A stretch of 10,404 bases of DNA. Origin: RGDT01 sp964630925. Lineage in GTDB: Bacteria; Planctomycetota; Planctomycetia; Gemmatales; Gemmataceae. The position numbers and the translations under genes are program-made. The DNA is taken from positions 1 to 10,404 of the forward strand of contig CAZVZK010000248.1 in assembly GCA_964630925.1 (NCBI GenBank), read 5' to 3'. This document shows positions 1-6,324 of this stretch, piece after piece (the first letter of the stretch is position 1; the number at the start of each line of letters is the position of its first letter). The notes below the pieces were generated by a model, which did not search any database, was not told where the DNA came from, and worked only from the letters and a program-made list of their open reading frames with translations.

Positions 1-323
1 TCGTCCTCGACGAGATGGGCGAGATCACCGGCGGCCCGAAGTACGGCGTGGCCATCCCCTTCGGCGGCAGGGACAAGGTGCCGCTGGAGGACATCCTGTA
101 CACGCACGTCCGCTGCCACATGGTCCACGAGGGCGGGACGCCCCCGAGCATCACGTTCACCGAGGCCGTCGAGGAAGGCGGCAAGTCCTACTCCGTCCTC
201 CGCCTGGCGGACCCGCTCGGCCTGCCGGAGTGGTGGATGTGGAACCTGGCGAGGGCGGTGGCCAAGGCCACCGAGAACCGGGGCCTCTTCGACGACTACG
301 ACATCAACAAGGGCAGGGCATGA
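1..323 (+). CDS. Partial hypothetical protein with a HEPN-like R-x4-H signature
   Basis: The reading frame is open at the left edge (codons readable from base 3) and ends at TGA 321-323, so the N-terminus is missing; ATG 15 lies in frame but has no clear ribosome site and is probably internal. The visible 102 residues from that Met contain ILYTHVRCHMVHEGG, in which Arg and His are separated by four residues (R33 and H38). That R-x4-6-H signature, followed by E-G-G, resembles the catalytic motif of HEPN-fold ribonucleases and related all-alpha domains of unknown function. The remainder is a mixed segment and a helix around the tryptophans at WWMWNLARAV. The next gene begins 25 nt downstream on the same strand, so the two may be co-transcribed. 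The HEPN reading rests on one motif and is only suggestive; I do not recognise the full protein family. Confidence 0.6.
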   Translation, partial: VLDEMGEITGGPKYGVAIPFGGRDKVPLEDILYTHVRCHMVHEGGTPPSITFTEAVEEGGKSYSVLRLADPLGLPEWWMWNLARAVAKATENRGLFDDYDINKGRA

Positions 324-348
324 GGCCGGCTCCGAGGGCCACTGACCG

Positions 349-879
349 ATGATCGACAGGCAGCAACGCCAGGGGCTCCTCGCCGACCTGCGCCGCGAAT
401 TCGGCGTCGATCTGCTCTGGCACGAGCGGCTGGTGTTCGACGGCTACCGCGACGACGTGACCGTCCACAGCTTCTTCGTGCCGCCAGACGAGACGCTGTC
501 CGCCGGCCAGAAGGCCCACGCCCGACGCTGGCTGGAGGCCCGTGGCTGGCAGTACACGAGGCAGCTCATGCGGATGGTGCCGGGCAGCGACGAGCGGACG
601 GAGTACGTCTTCCTCGCCCCCGAGGCGAGGGTGCCCCTGGCCGTCGCCTACCACGCCACCAGGCGCGCCAGCCTCGGAGCGATCCTGGCGGAGGGCCTGC
701 TGCCGGGCGACCCGTCCCGCAGGACCACCGAGCGCGAGGACACCGACGGCAACATCTACGTCTGCGAGACGCTGGGCACGCCCGCCGACGCCGGCGTGAG
801 CGATGTTGCCGTCGGTGTCGCCGGGGCTGGTGAGCCTCGTGTGCCCGGAAGGCTGAGGGGCCGACCGGACATGCGGTGA
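349..879 (+). CDS. Probably C-terminally truncated ADP-ribosyltransferase-like protein
   Basis: ATG 349 gives 176 residues; the upstream GAGGG at 335-339 is a weak, rather distant ribosome site. Residues 1-95 form an unrecognised alpha/beta N-terminal domain. Residues 98-120 read AVAYHATRRASLGAILAEGL, the 'YHAT...S...IL..GL' opening of ART-fold proteins such as Tpt1/KptA RNA 2'-phosphotransferases and DarT- or RES-like enzymes, with H102 in the usual position of the NAD-binding His. Such folds normally need about 80-100 more residues with a second motif and a late Glu. Here, after NIYVCETLGTPADAG (to about residue 149), the last 27 residues are low-complexity Gly/Arg/Val, and no late catalytic motif is present. 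The change of character coincides with an inverted repeat (739-756 and 802-819). I infer a gene truncated or rearranged at its 3' end and probably not active as an ART. The fold assignment itself is moderate. Confidence 0.65.
   Translation: MIDRQQRQGLLADLRREFGVDLLWHERLVFDGYRDDVTVHSFFVPPDETLSAGQKAHARRWLEARGWQYTRQLMRMVPGSDERTEYVFLAPEARVPLAVAYHATRRASLGAILAEGLLPGDPSRRTTEREDTDGNIYVCETLGTPADAGVSDVAVGVAGAGEPRVPGRLRGRPDMR
739..819. repeat. 18-bp perfect inverted repeat, 45-nt spacer
   Basis: The arm gacaccgacggcaacatc at 739-756 is matched perfectly by its reverse complement at 802-819. Neither arm extends beyond 18 bp. The left arm codes for residues 131-136 (Asp-Thr-Asp-Gly-Asn-Ile) of the ART-like gene; the right arm lies where that protein loses its family-like character. 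Such a short perfect inverted copy is typical of template switching or a small inversion, and would also form a hairpin in the transcript. Confidence 0.85.
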
Positions 880-909
880 GCGCGATGGTCTTGCGGCCAC
901 GGCCTCACC

Positions 910-933
910 GATGTACGCTTGTGCTGGTACATC
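910..933. repeat. Small palindrome in front of the 959 gene
   Basis: The 7-bp arms gatgtac (910-916) and gtacatc (927-933) enclose a 10-nt loop, 26 nt before the start codon at 959. A competing stem, cgcttg (916-921) with caagcg (941-946), overlaps it. The pair could be an operator or a leader structure, or chance; no protein partner is visible. Confidence 0.35.
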
Positions 934-958
934 TCCCTTGCAAGCGCAGAGGCCGCCG

Positions 959-1456
959 ATGACGAAGTACGAAGAACTCTGTGAGGCGTCGAACAAGGCC
1001 GTCGTCGAAATCCACGGCCTGAAGCAGCAGTGCATGGCTTTCGGTGCCGCCCTCGCCGGGGGCCTGATGGAGTACTTGCGGTGCCCGCCCGACAAGGCGC
1101 ACCACTACAATCTGGCCGGCGAAAAGCCCGTCGGCCCGACCCGGAGCATGGACGACGCCACGTTCGTTGATGACGGCTGGTGGCATGTCGGGATGGAGAT
1201 CGACTTGCGCCCCAATCGACCCGGCGCCCTCGTCGTCGGCAACTTCATCATCTTCAACCTCGTCTTCAGGCGGATGAAGGACCACTACCTCGTCCGCTTC
1301 GGGAGGGACACGAAAGAACATGTCGTCCATCCGGGCAGCCCGCAGGAGTTCGCCGCCGCCTACGCCCACTTCTTCGGGATGCTGAAGGATCACTTCGGGA
1401 CGGAGGGGGAGCGGTTCCTCGACCCGAGGCACGGAAAGAGGATGGGCTTCCTGTGA
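959..1456 (+). CDS. Hypothetical protein (165 aa)
   Basis: The start is placed at ATG 959 because AGAGG at 948-952 sits six bases before it; the frame stays open back to ATG 911, but those 16 extra codons lack a ribosome site. The protein begins MTKYEELCEASNK and has an N-terminal helical part (residues 1-40), a central beta-rich part with WWHVGMEIDLRP and a hydrophobic strand NFIIFNLVF, then an amphipathic helical stretch EFAAAYAHFFGMLKDHF. There is no signal peptide or membrane segment. The alternation of strands with the conserved-looking 'GFL' terminus suggests a small cytosolic alpha/beta protein. I do not recognise the family and assign no function. It lies 79 nt after the truncated ART-like gene and 40 nt before the next forward gene, so it may share a transcript with that gene. 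Confidence 0.75.
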   Translation: MTKYEELCEASNKAVVEIHGLKQQCMAFGAALAGGLMEYLRCPPDKAHHYNLAGEKPVGPTRSMDDATFVDDGWWHVGMEIDLRPNRPGALVVGNFIIFNLVFRRMKDHYLVRFGRDTKEHVVHPGSPQEFAAAYAHFFGMLKDHFGTEGERFLDPRHGKRMGFL

Positions 1457-1496
1457 GACTGGCCGGGCCGTGGTGACAGGAAAGAGGGCGGGCCGC

Positions 1497-1826
1497 ATGG
1501 ACGACGAGGACTTCTCCGACGGCTTCATGTTCGGCCTGCTCGTCGCCGAGAGCCTGGGCTTCGGCGCGGGCTTCGACGCCGTCATGCGCCGGCTGATCGC
1601 CGTGGCCAGGGGCGAGGCGTCCTTGCGGCCGCCGCCGGACGAGGCCGTCCGCCGGATCGAGGCCGACGTGGGCCAGCCGCTGCCGGACGAGGCGGGCAAG
1701 CTGGTCCGCCGCGTCCTGGCCGACAGGGGCGGGGCCGACGCCGCCGACAGGGGGAGCGCGAAGCGGCTGCTGGACGAGATGGGCATCGACCCGGAGTACA
1801 CGCCCCCGCCGCGCACGGAGGGGTGA
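1497..1826 (+). CDS. Small acidic hypothetical protein (109 aa)
   Basis: ATG 1497 is preferred over an in-frame GTG at 1470 because AGAGGG at 1483-1488 is spaced eight bases from it. The protein opens MDDEDFSDGFMFGLLVAES, has a Gly/Phe-rich amphipathic helix followed by VMRRLIAVARG, and then a charged helical region RIEADVGQPLPDEAGKLVRR and a short Pro-rich end. There is no signal peptide; the N-terminal hydrophobic stretch is too short and interrupted by acidic residues to be a clear membrane anchor. The family is not recognised. It is the last gene of the forward group, 40 nt after the 165-residue gene, and is followed 27 nt later by a strong hairpin terminator. Confidence 0.7.
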   Translation: MDDEDFSDGFMFGLLVAESLGFGAGFDAVMRRLIAVARGEASLRPPPDEAVRRIEADVGQPLPDEAGKLVRRVLADRGGADAADRGSAKRLLDEMGIDPEYTPPPRTEG

Positions 1827-1853
1827 GGGGGGGCTCGCGGCCCTGAACGAGCA

Positions 1854-1882
1854 GAGGCCAGGCGGACTCACCGCCTGGCCTC
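1854..1882. terminator. Bidirectional hairpin terminator
   Basis: A 12-bp perfect stem, gaggccaggcgg (1854-1865) and ccgcctggcctc (1871-1882), has a 5-nt loop. It lies between the convergent stops at 1826 and 1902, so it can end transcription from both sides. An outer gaacga (1845-1850) and tcgttc (1881-1886) can pair in an alternative longer form. There is no long T tract, as is common in GC-rich bacteria. Confidence 0.8.
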
Positions 1883-1901
1883 GTTCCGTGCCGCCTCGGG
1901 C

Positions 1902-2228
1902 TTACTTGTCTTCGCCGCTCAAGGTCCGCAGGAAGGCCGCCCGTGCGGCCTGGGCCGGGGTGGCCCCGGCCCGCCGGGGGTTGTCCTTGATGTCCTTCTC
2001 CACCTTCTTCTTGGCCTCCAGGGCGGCCTTGACCGCCTTCTTGTAGAGGTCGTTGTTGAGCAGGGCATTGTTGATGTCCCGCTCGGTGGCCGCCTTCTCG
2101 AAGGCGTCGTCCAGGGGGCTCGGCTTGAGGGCCCCCACGGGCGGTTTCTCCTTCGGCTTCTCGTCGGCGGCGGTCAGGCCGATGAACGAGAATGCCAACA
2201 GCGCCAGCAAGGCAGCGAGGTGTCTCAT
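1902..2228 (-). CDS. Small secreted Lys/Ala-rich protein (108 aa)
   Basis: ATG at 2228 has an excellent ribosome site: GGAGGA on the minus strand (2240-2235) six bases upstream. Residues 1-21 form a short signal peptide (MRHLAALLALLAFSFIGLTA) with a probable signal peptidase I site near Ala20-Ala21, so the product is probably exported to the periplasm or beyond. The mature protein is highly charged: DEKPKEKPP at its start, then helical stretches rich in Ala, Lys and Glu (AFEKAATERDINNALLNND and KKAVKAALEAKKKVEKDI), likely a short coiled coil or helical bundle. No cysteines and no enzymatic motif are seen. It resembles other small exported planctomycete proteins of unknown role. It is transcribed alone, with terminators on both sides. 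Confidence 0.8.
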   Translation of the reverse strand: MRHLAALLALLAFSFIGLTAADEKPKEKPPVGALKPSPLDDAFEKAATERDINNALLNNDLYKKAVKAALEAKKKVEKDIKDNPRRAGATPAQAARAAFLRTLSGEDK

Positions 2229-2573
2229 GGCATGTCCTCCACGGGTGTCGCAGGCGGCCGGTACATCCGGCCCCCATGTCAGGGTACGCTCCTTGACAGA
2301 GGCCCTTTCGCATCCGAAGCAAGTGTTTCTGATGAAGTTCCTGATTGTCGCTCATTGACGCTCAGCGGCATCGCGGCCTGCCGACGCCGCCCGTGCCGGC
2401 CGCGCTTACGGCATGAGGTCCTGAAGCGAACTGGCGGCGTGGTGATCGTGCCTGGAAACGAGAAGGGCCGCGACGGATTACCGTCGCGGCCCTTGTTCGT
2501 TGTCAAACTGCGGTCAGCCCTCGCCCCATCTCAGGCGATTGAGTGGGTGGGATGAGCGTGGCGAGCGGGGGGC
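2229..2573. other. Gene-free stretch between two leftward genes
   Basis: These 345 nt hold the leader of the small secreted gene and the terminator of the Cys-rich gene (listed separately). A 6-bp hairpin ggccgg/ccggcc with loop tacat lies at 2256-2272 within the leader. Short open frames here have no ribosome site and look like chance. I see no convincing -35/-10 pair, though the base composition from about 2290 to 2360 is clearly more AT-rich than the surroundings, which fits a promoter region. Confidence 0.5.
2463..2494 (-). terminator. 14-bp hairpin terminator of the Cys-rich secreted gene
   Basis: aagggccgcgacgg (2463-2476) and ccgtcgcggccctt (2481-2494) form a perfect 14-bp stem around the loop atta. 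Outer aacga (2457-2461) and tcgtt (2497-2501) can extend it. It sits about 80 nt after the leftward gene that stops at 2574, and would isolate it from the next leftward gene. Confidence 0.75.
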
Positions 2574-3413
2574 TCAGCGAGGCGACGGTGCCTCGTTGAC
2601 CGGCCCCTTGGGCATCGGGGCGGCCGGGGGCCGGGCCACGGGGGCCGCGTCGGGGGGCATGGCGGGCACCGGCGTGTAGACCGGCCCTCGCGTCGCGGGA
2701 GGCACCGGGGCCGGCACGACATACCGCCAGTAGCCGGGGTGCTGCTCGGTGATGATGACCGCCGTCGGCTTGCCCAGACCGACCTTGTTCACCCGCTCCT
2801 GTTGCGCCTTGAGCAGCCCCTTCAGGATCTCCCGCTCCTTCTCCTCCTCGCGCTCGATGGCGTCCCTCCTCGCCTTCAGCGCCTCCAGCTTGGCCAGCGA
2901 CCCGTCGATGGTCGGCGCGCCGTCCGGGGCCGGGATGGAGACCGCCCCGTCGATGTGGATGGTCCCGTTCTTGTCCTTGAAGACCTTCGCCCCGGCCGGC
3001 AAGCAGCAGGCCCGGCCGTCCGCCATCTTGATGATGACGCAGGCGTCCCCCGGCTTGCAGCACGGCGTGGGCGTCGGGCCGCCCGCCAGCACGGGGAAGG
3101 CGCAGTCGGCCGGTGTGGCGACCGTGGTGCGGCACGACGTGGCGGGGGCGGCCGCCTCCGTCACGCATTTCGGCGTGGCGGGCTCCGCCTTCTTGGCAGT
3201 GAACCAGTCGCCCCAGATGATGCGGAACTTGAGCCCAGGTGCCTCGGCGGAGCAGTCCGGCTTGTTGTCGCGGCAGGGGTGGCCGGAGGCCGCCGTCCCG
3301 CCGGCAGTGGGCTGCGGGGCGTTGCCGTCGCGGGCGGGTAGCTCGTAGGCGTGGCAGAATGCGGTGACGGCGAGGAGCGCGGCGATGCCGTAGAAGAGGC
3401 AGGGACGGCGCAT
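2574..3413 (-). CDS. Secreted Cys-rich protein with coiled coil and Pro-rich tail (279 aa)
   Basis: The start is set at ATG 3413, preceded by AGAGGG seven bases upstream; an upstream in-frame ATG at 3488 would put a basic, proline-rich stretch before the signal peptide and is unlikely. Residues 1-22 (MRRPCLFYGIAALLAVTAFC and HA) are a signal peptide with a CHA-Y cleavage site. Twelve cysteines occur in all, two of them in the signal peptide; the mature ones include pairs at 118-119 and 136-137, flanking a small hydrophobic core (ACVIIKMADGRACC), so disulfides in an exported domain are likely. Residues 172-210 are a charged helix (KLEALKARRDAIEREEEKER) predicted as a coiled coil. The C-terminus from residue 233 is Pro/Ala-rich and probably disordered. 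No enzyme motif is seen and the family is not recognised; cell-envelope or surface location is an inference. Confidence 0.8.
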   Translation of the reverse strand: MRRPCLFYGIAALLAVTAFCHAYELPARDGNAPQPTAGGTAASGHPCRDNKPDCSAEAPGLKFRIIWGDWFTAKKAEPATPKCVTEAAAPATSCRTTVATPADCAFPVLAGGPTPTPCCKPGDACVIIKMADGRACCLPAGAKVFKDKNGTIHIDGAVSIPAPDGAPTIDGSLAKLEALKARRDAIEREEEKEREILKGLLKAQQERVNKVGLGKPTAVIITEQHPGYWRYVVPAPVPPATRGPVYTPVPAMPPDAAPVARPPAAPMPKGPVNEAPSPR

Positions 3414-3612
3414 GCGGTGGCCCTCTGGTCGGAGGAGGGGGCGGGCGGCGGCGCTTGTACGGCGGGGGGCGGGGGGAGTCAACCGCAAGCGCGGGGGCGG
3501 GTCGGGGCGTCGTCCTGAGCCGCGCCACTGCGGCTCGCCTAGAATGCCTCCTCACCCGAAGCGAACGCGCATGCGGGAACTATCAAACGCTGGGACTTCG
3601 GCGCGGAACACT

Positions 3613-3682
3613 GCCCGGCGTCAGCCGGGCGACACGCCTCTCTATCCAGCAAGTCTCCCTTCACCCCACCGCCGTGTGGGGT
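3613..3682. promoter_or_regulatory. Two leader hairpins before the HTH protein gene
   Basis: In the 279-nt gap between divergent genes, gcccggc (3613-3619) pairs with gccgggc (3624-3630) around a 4-nt loop. accccac (3663-3669) pairs with gtggggt (3676-3682) around a 6-nt loop, ending just before AGGGG (3683-3687), the ribosome site of the gene starting at 3693. The second hairpin could influence access to that site. Promoter boxes are not identifiable in the gap with confidence. Confidence 0.4.
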
Positions 3683-3692
3683 AGGGGCTTGC

Positions 3693-4595
3693 ATGGAGTT
3701 TGAGATGGGCAAGAAGGTTCCGCCCCACCCCCCGGACATTCATTCGCTCCAAGCCGCCCTCTCCGAGCTGTGCCAGCGGGTCGCACGCCTGGAGGCCGCC
3801 GAGACGCGAGCGAAGGCCGACGTTGCCATCGACCAGAGGCTCACCCGGCCGCAGGCCGCCCGCCCCGCCCCTGCGCTGACGGCCCGCCACACGGAGACGC
3901 CGGCCGGTCCGGGCCGCCAGCTCACCGAGAACATCTCGGCCGAGGAATGCAACGCGGCACGCCGCCGGCTCGTGCAGTCGCGCGGCCCGGCCCGCCGGAC
4001 CGGCTTGACGGCGGAGATTTACTACACAGAGCGCATCCTCAAGGCGGCGATCAACCCCGCCACCACGGCACCGCGACTGTACCTCGCCGCCCTGGCCTGC
4101 TTCCTGCCGCCGCCGCCGCTGTGCGCGGAGGACGGCGCGCCGATCCCGGCGCATTACGACCTGCTGGTGCGGCGGCGTCGGAAGGCCGTGGATGCCATCG
4201 ACGACGAGGACGAGGCGGAGAGCAAGCGGGCCGCGTCGCAGGCGGAGGCGTTGGCGCAGGCCCACGCGGCGCTGGTCGCGGTGGCCCTGCGGTCCGCCGC
4301 GCCCACCGCCGATCCGCAGTTGCTACATGCCCTCGGGGCCATCGGCTCCGAGGTCGCCCGGATCGCCGACCACCTCGTCGGCCCCGAGATTGCCGTCGTG
4401 GGCAGTCAGTACGTCGCCCGGAAGATCGGCAAGACGACGCGGACCGTCTGCAACTACGCCCGCTCCGGGGAGATCCCGCGCGACTGCGTCGTAGACTGGG
4501 GCGGCGACGGGGGCCTCTGGAAGTTCCACCGGCCGAAGATCGACGCATGGATTCAACGCCGGGCGGCGGGGGCCACCCCGCCAGCCAGGGGTTGA
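3693..4595 (+). CDS. DNA-binding protein with C-terminal MerR/excisionase-type HTH
   Basis: ATG 3693 follows AGGGG by five bases; ATG 3705, preceded by GGAG, is an equally possible start. The product has 300 residues. Residues 18-45 form a probable coiled coil (ALSELCQRVARLEAAETRA); the middle (100-200) is Ala/Arg-rich and helical. Residues 236-288 carry a helix-turn-helix: VGSQYVARKIGKTTRTVCNY, then ARSGEIP, then WKFHRPKIDAWI. The order 'YVARKIGKTTRTV...SGEIP...W.F....I..WI' is that of the MerR-like HTH of excisionases and recombination directionality factors. It is unusually long for an excisionase, so it may be a regulator fused to an unknown N-terminal domain. It ends 43 nt before a tyrosine recombinase on the same strand, which supports a role in controlling integration or excision, or in regulating that gene. 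The exact role is inferred. Confidence 0.75.
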   Translation: MEFEMGKKVPPHPPDIHSLQAALSELCQRVARLEAAETRAKADVAIDQRLTRPQAARPAPALTARHTETPAGPGRQLTENISAEECNAARRRLVQSRGPARRTGLTAEIYYTERILKAAINPATTAPRLYLAALACFLPPPPLCAEDGAPIPAHYDLLVRRRRKAVDAIDDEDEAESKRAASQAEALAQAHAALVAVALRSAAPTADPQLLHALGAIGSEVARIADHLVGPEIAVVGSQYVARKIGKTTRTVCNYARSGEIPRDCVVDWGGDGGLWKFHRPKIDAWIQRRAAGATPPARG

Positions 4596-4638
4596 CGGGC
4601 AGGTACAATTCGTCGCCCGGTGCCACCGAGGGGATGCC

Positions 4639-6159
4639 ATGCCGAGGACGCCGAAACGCCCCCAGAAGAAGACCACCACGGCTATCATCGACGGTGCCCC
4701 CGTCGCGGTCACCCTCCATCCGCCCGCCGGGAAGAGGACCTGCTGGTACGCCTACTGGCCCGGCGCGGAGTACGCCCGCAGCACCGGCCACGCGGACGCG
4801 GGCGAGGCGGCCGTGGCCGCCCAGGAGATGGTGCGGCGGTGGCGGACCGGCGGCGGCGGACACCGGCCCCGGCCGGGAGACGCGGTCATGTCGGATGAGG
4901 AGTTTCGGTCCATCCAACGGGCCCATTTCACCGGCAGCTCGGCCCGCACCGACAGCGACGACCCGTCCCTCGTGGATTGCCTCGGGGCCATCGACGCATT
5001 CCGGGCCATCCTCGACCTGCCCGCCACCGAAGACAGGGCCGCCATCGGCTTCACCGGCCCCCTTGCGGCTGTGACGGCCGAGGAGTGCGCGAAGTTCCAG
5101 CGCCTGGCCCTCACGCTGCCCCGAAATTGGCGTTCACGGCACCCCAAGAGCCGGCCTGCGGGCGAGGCCGGCTGCCTCAGCCAGAACACCGTCGTCAAGT
5201 GGAGCAGGACGTTGAGGGCGGCCTTCCAGCGCGCCAACCGGAACGCCGGGAAGGATTGTGTCCGTGGGGTGGTGCCGCCGGAGAAGCTCCTGGCCGACAA
5301 CCCCTGGGCACACTTCACCTGGGTGGAGGGCAAGGAGAAGGAGATCCGCCAGTACGACGGCGGGGAGCTGCTCTCCCTGCTCCGCTACTTCGACGAGAAG
5401 TGGCCGGGCGTCACCGTCGCCCCGGCCCTGGCGAAGGTCTTCCTCTGGTCCCAGTGCCGCAGGGACGAGGTGACGGCCCTGCGGTGGGAGCAGCTCAAGG
5501 AGATGGGCCAGGAACGTCACTTCCGGGTCGTCGGGAAGTGGGACGTGGAGAAATGGTTCACCCTGCCCGAGGGCCTTTTCCATGATCTACGGGCGATCAG
5601 GACCGACAGCCCCTGGGTCTTCGCCGCGTACACGGGGCAGCTCCGCCGCTTCCACGAGGGGCGGGATGACGGCCGGAGGGCGGGGATGGTGGGCGAGGAC
5701 TTCCACCCCGACAACCTGGCCGGCTGGTTCTACAACAGGGTCGTCGAGTGGTCGGGAGGGCTGCCCGGCGGGCACGCCACGATCCACGTCTTCCGCAAGA
5801 CCGGCCTCCAGTACGCCCTGGAGGGGGAGAGCAACGGCAGCCGCCAGGTGGCGGCGGACGCCAGGGTCAGCGAGGCCGTCATGAAGCGGCACTACACGAG
5901 GCCGACCGACGCGGCCCGCCGGGCCGAGAGCAACAGGAACTTCGCCCGCATCGTCTCGGCCCTGGAGCCGTCCGTGGCGGCGGGCTACGGGCACGCCCCG
6001 ACGGCCGCCGCCCTCCTGGAGGGCCGGCTGAGGGCGGCCCTGGATGTCAGGGACTGGGACGAGGTGGCAAGGCTGACGGCCGAATTGAAGGGGGCCGCGA
6101 GCGGGCCGGGTGAGGCCCGGCCAGGCGGCCGAGCGGGGCCACCCTGTGAAAAGCTGTGA
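4639..6159 (+). CDS. Tyrosine recombinase / integrase, 506 aa
   Basis: ATG 4639 is preceded by GAGGGG (4628-4633) with five-base spacing. A tacaat at 4604-4609 is the only -10-like box nearby. Residues 107-225 resemble the SAM-like N-terminal core-binding domain (SQNTVVKWSRTLRAAFQRAN). The catalytic domain follows: box I is LWSQCRRDEVTALRW (R274, E277), a lysine lies in the GKWDVEKWF strand (K300 or K305), box II is TIHVFRKT (H383, R386), and the nucleophile is Y419 in MKRHYTRPT. The usual H/W residue before the Tyr is replaced by ADARVSEAVM, with no clear His or Trp. The N-terminal 100 residues and the C-terminal 80, including a basic/proline tail, make it longer than typical phage integrases. 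It probably forms a unit with the HTH gene upstream, and it ends 70 nt from the tRNA-Lys fragment. Function as a site-specific recombinase is well supported; target and activity are not. Confidence 0.88.
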   Translation: MPRTPKRPQKKTTTAIIDGAPVAVTLHPPAGKRTCWYAYWPGAEYARSTGHADAGEAAVAAQEMVRRWRTGGGGHRPRPGDAVMSDEEFRSIQRAHFTGSSARTDSDDPSLVDCLGAIDAFRAILDLPATEDRAAIGFTGPLAAVTAEECAKFQRLALTLPRNWRSRHPKSRPAGEAGCLSQNTVVKWSRTLRAAFQRANRNAGKDCVRGVVPPEKLLADNPWAHFTWVEGKEKEIRQYDGGELLSLLRYFDEKWPGVTVAPALAKVFLWSQCRRDEVTALRWEQLKEMGQERHFRVVGKWDVEKWFTLPEGLFHDLRAIRTDSPWVFAAYTGQLRRFHEGRDDGRRAGMVGEDFHPDNLAGWFYNRVVEWSGGLPGGHATIHVFRKTGLQYALEGESNGSRQVAADARVSEAVMKRHYTRPTDAARRAESNRNFARIVSALEPSVAAGYGHAPTAAALLEGRLRAALDVRDWDEVARLTAELKGAASGPGEARPGGRAGPPCEKL

Positions 6160-6191
6160 ACTCGCTTGCCGCCCGAGGGAGGCAGTTCACA
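6155..6191. repeat. Inverted repeat at the end of the first integrase gene
   Basis: tgtgaact (6155-6162) matches agttcaca (6184-6191) as an 8-bp inverted repeat and overlaps the stop codon at 6157-6159. A further direct copy of tgtgaa lies ten bases earlier (6145-6150). It may be a weak terminator, or recombinase/excisionase arm sites beside the attachment region; the two cannot be separated by sequence alone. Confidence 0.4.
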
Positions 6192-6229
6192 AGAATCGCC
6201 ACAAGTCCGGTCCGCCCATGTGTTTAGAG

Positions 6230-6276
6230 TGAACGCGGTGGGGCTCGAACCCACGACCGTCGGATTAAAAGTCCGA
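6230..6276 (-). tRNA. 3' half of tRNA-Lys(TTT), attachment-site remnant
   Basis: On the minus strand the fragment reads anticodon stem TCGGA, loop CTTTTAA (anticodon TTT, 6270-6268), stem TCCGA, variable loop CGGTC, T stem GTGGG, T loop TTCGAGC, T stem CCCAC, then acceptor strand CGCGTTC and discriminator A (6230). All stems pair perfectly. The D arm and 5' acceptor strand are absent: the bases upstream on the minus strand (6277 and up) neither match a D arm nor supply GAACGCG, the complement of the acceptor strand. CCA is not encoded. This is not a functional tRNA. Elements that integrate by tyrosine recombinases commonly use the 3' half of a tRNA, leaving such a fragment at the distal junction. 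The core is probably within or near the anticodon arm. The two integrase genes lie on either side. Confidence 0.88.
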
Positions 6277-6324
6277 TGAAAATCAACGGGATGTCGAGAG
6301 AAATCGCGTCACCGGGCGTATCAT

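Noticed and set aside
304..1095. Long minus-strand open frame opposite the ART-like and 165-aa genes
   Set aside because: Gly/Val/Arg-rich product with no ribosome site, antisense to better supported genes; typical of high-GC DNA with few chance stops.
905..1816. Minus-strand 303-residue open frame
   Set aside because: Antisense to two forward genes with good ribosome sites; composition is low-complexity Ser/Arg/Ala and then a shifted shadow.
3770..5074. Forward 434-residue open frame
   Set aside because: Arg/Pro/Gly-rich, spans the end of one gene and start of the next in another frame; shadow of the HTH and recombinase genes.
6230..6300. Complete tRNA gene
   Set aside because: No D arm or 5' acceptor strand (GAACGCG) can be found upstream on the minus strand; only the 3' half is present.
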